Positions 63,908 through 64,000 of a stretch of DNA of 64,000 bases are shown piece after piece. Numbering within the stretch: position 1 is the first letter of the stretch; each line of letters opens with the position of its first letter. The translations under genes and the position numbers were made by a program. This DNA is from Microbacterium barkeri (GTDB lineage: Bacteria > Actinomycetota > Actinomycetes > Actinomycetales > Microbacteriaceae): positions 50,320 through 114,319 of the forward strand of contig NZ_BSEJ01000013.1 of the NCBI RefSeq assembly GCF_027921765.1, given 5' to 3'. The notes under the pieces are model-generated. The model did not search any database, was not told the DNA's origin, and saw nothing but the letters and a program-made list of their open reading frames with translations.

Positions 63908-64000
63908 CTGTACTGCTCAGGGACGTTGTTTGATCTGGCTTCCCTGATGTGACGAGAACCTCCCGGCAGAGTGGAGCTGCTACCGCATCCGCTCTGAACC
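63908..64000. other. Unassigned sequence at the window edge, possibly the edge of a mobile element
   Basis: The last 93 bases lose the strong coding-type composition of the neighbouring genes and contain GGGACGTTGTTTGATCTGGC and CCTGATGTGACGAGAAC. The look recalls non-coding ends of insertion sequences, but no terminal repeat can be proved and the element would lie outside the window. Confidence 0.25.

Overview
The window is one stretch of a very GC-rich (about 70 %) actinobacterial chromosome. Dense, mostly short operons, GTG/TTG starts, many apparently leaderless genes, a sigK/rskA/fasciclin locus, DUF2510, G5 and excalibur-like modules and several solute-binding-protein ABC operons without their own ATPase suggest a member of the Microbacteriaceae, most like Microbacterium. 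This is inference from gene content; no rRNA or tRNA gene lies in the window.

Layout. 0-5 kb: a RibD/DHFR-fold reductase, a TetR regulator and a membrane protein overlap on the minus strand; then a PRiA4_ORF3 protein, an AraC-GyrI regulator and ilvE. 5.3-9 kb: a secreted multidomain GH30 glycosidase. 9-14.3 kb: HxlR regulator, NTF2-like and TfoX-like proteins, a secreted PAP2 phosphatase and a VapBC-like toxin-antitoxin pair. 14.4-21.7 kb: a sugar uptake and breakdown operon (binding protein, two permeases, class II aldolase, a bacterial ADP-dependent sugar kinase, a ManA-type isomerase) divergent from a DeoR repressor. 21.7-26.4 kb: an SsuABC/TauABC-like importer with an amidohydrolase under an XRE-cupin regulator that has a 25-bp palindrome at its promoter. 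26.6-28.1 kb: a rifampicin monooxygenase (rox) homologue preceded by a near-consensus rifamycin-associated element.

29.2-33.9 kb is a probable defence island: a GIY-YIG/DUF2075 helicase with a MazG-like pyrophosphohydrolase, then a distinctly lower-GC two-gene unit made of a diverged RelA/SpoT-type synthetase-like protein and a DUF262 (GmrS/ParB-like) protein. This last pair is the best candidate for an undescribed system. Housekeeping purL follows, with a 47-residue membrane protein overlapping its stop codon.

36-48 kb: three paralogous serine hydrolases sharing one promoter motif, with a DUF433/DUF5615 toxin-antitoxin pair between copies 1 and 2; three 57-bp palindromic elements with conserved 12-bp ends; a TetR/MFS pair with two matching operators; and an ABC exporter. 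48-64 kb: a DipZ-type redox protein, sigK-rskA with a divergent fasciclin lipoprotein that has a SigK-like promoter, a ThuA/Gfo-Idh-MocA sugar operon under LacI control, a YtrA-type GntR/ABC operon, and a flavoprotein reductase with a SigJ-like sigma factor. Several families of intergenic repeats (22-bp and 31-bp tandem arrays, a CGCTCAACGACCG repeat cluster) fill gaps between genes.
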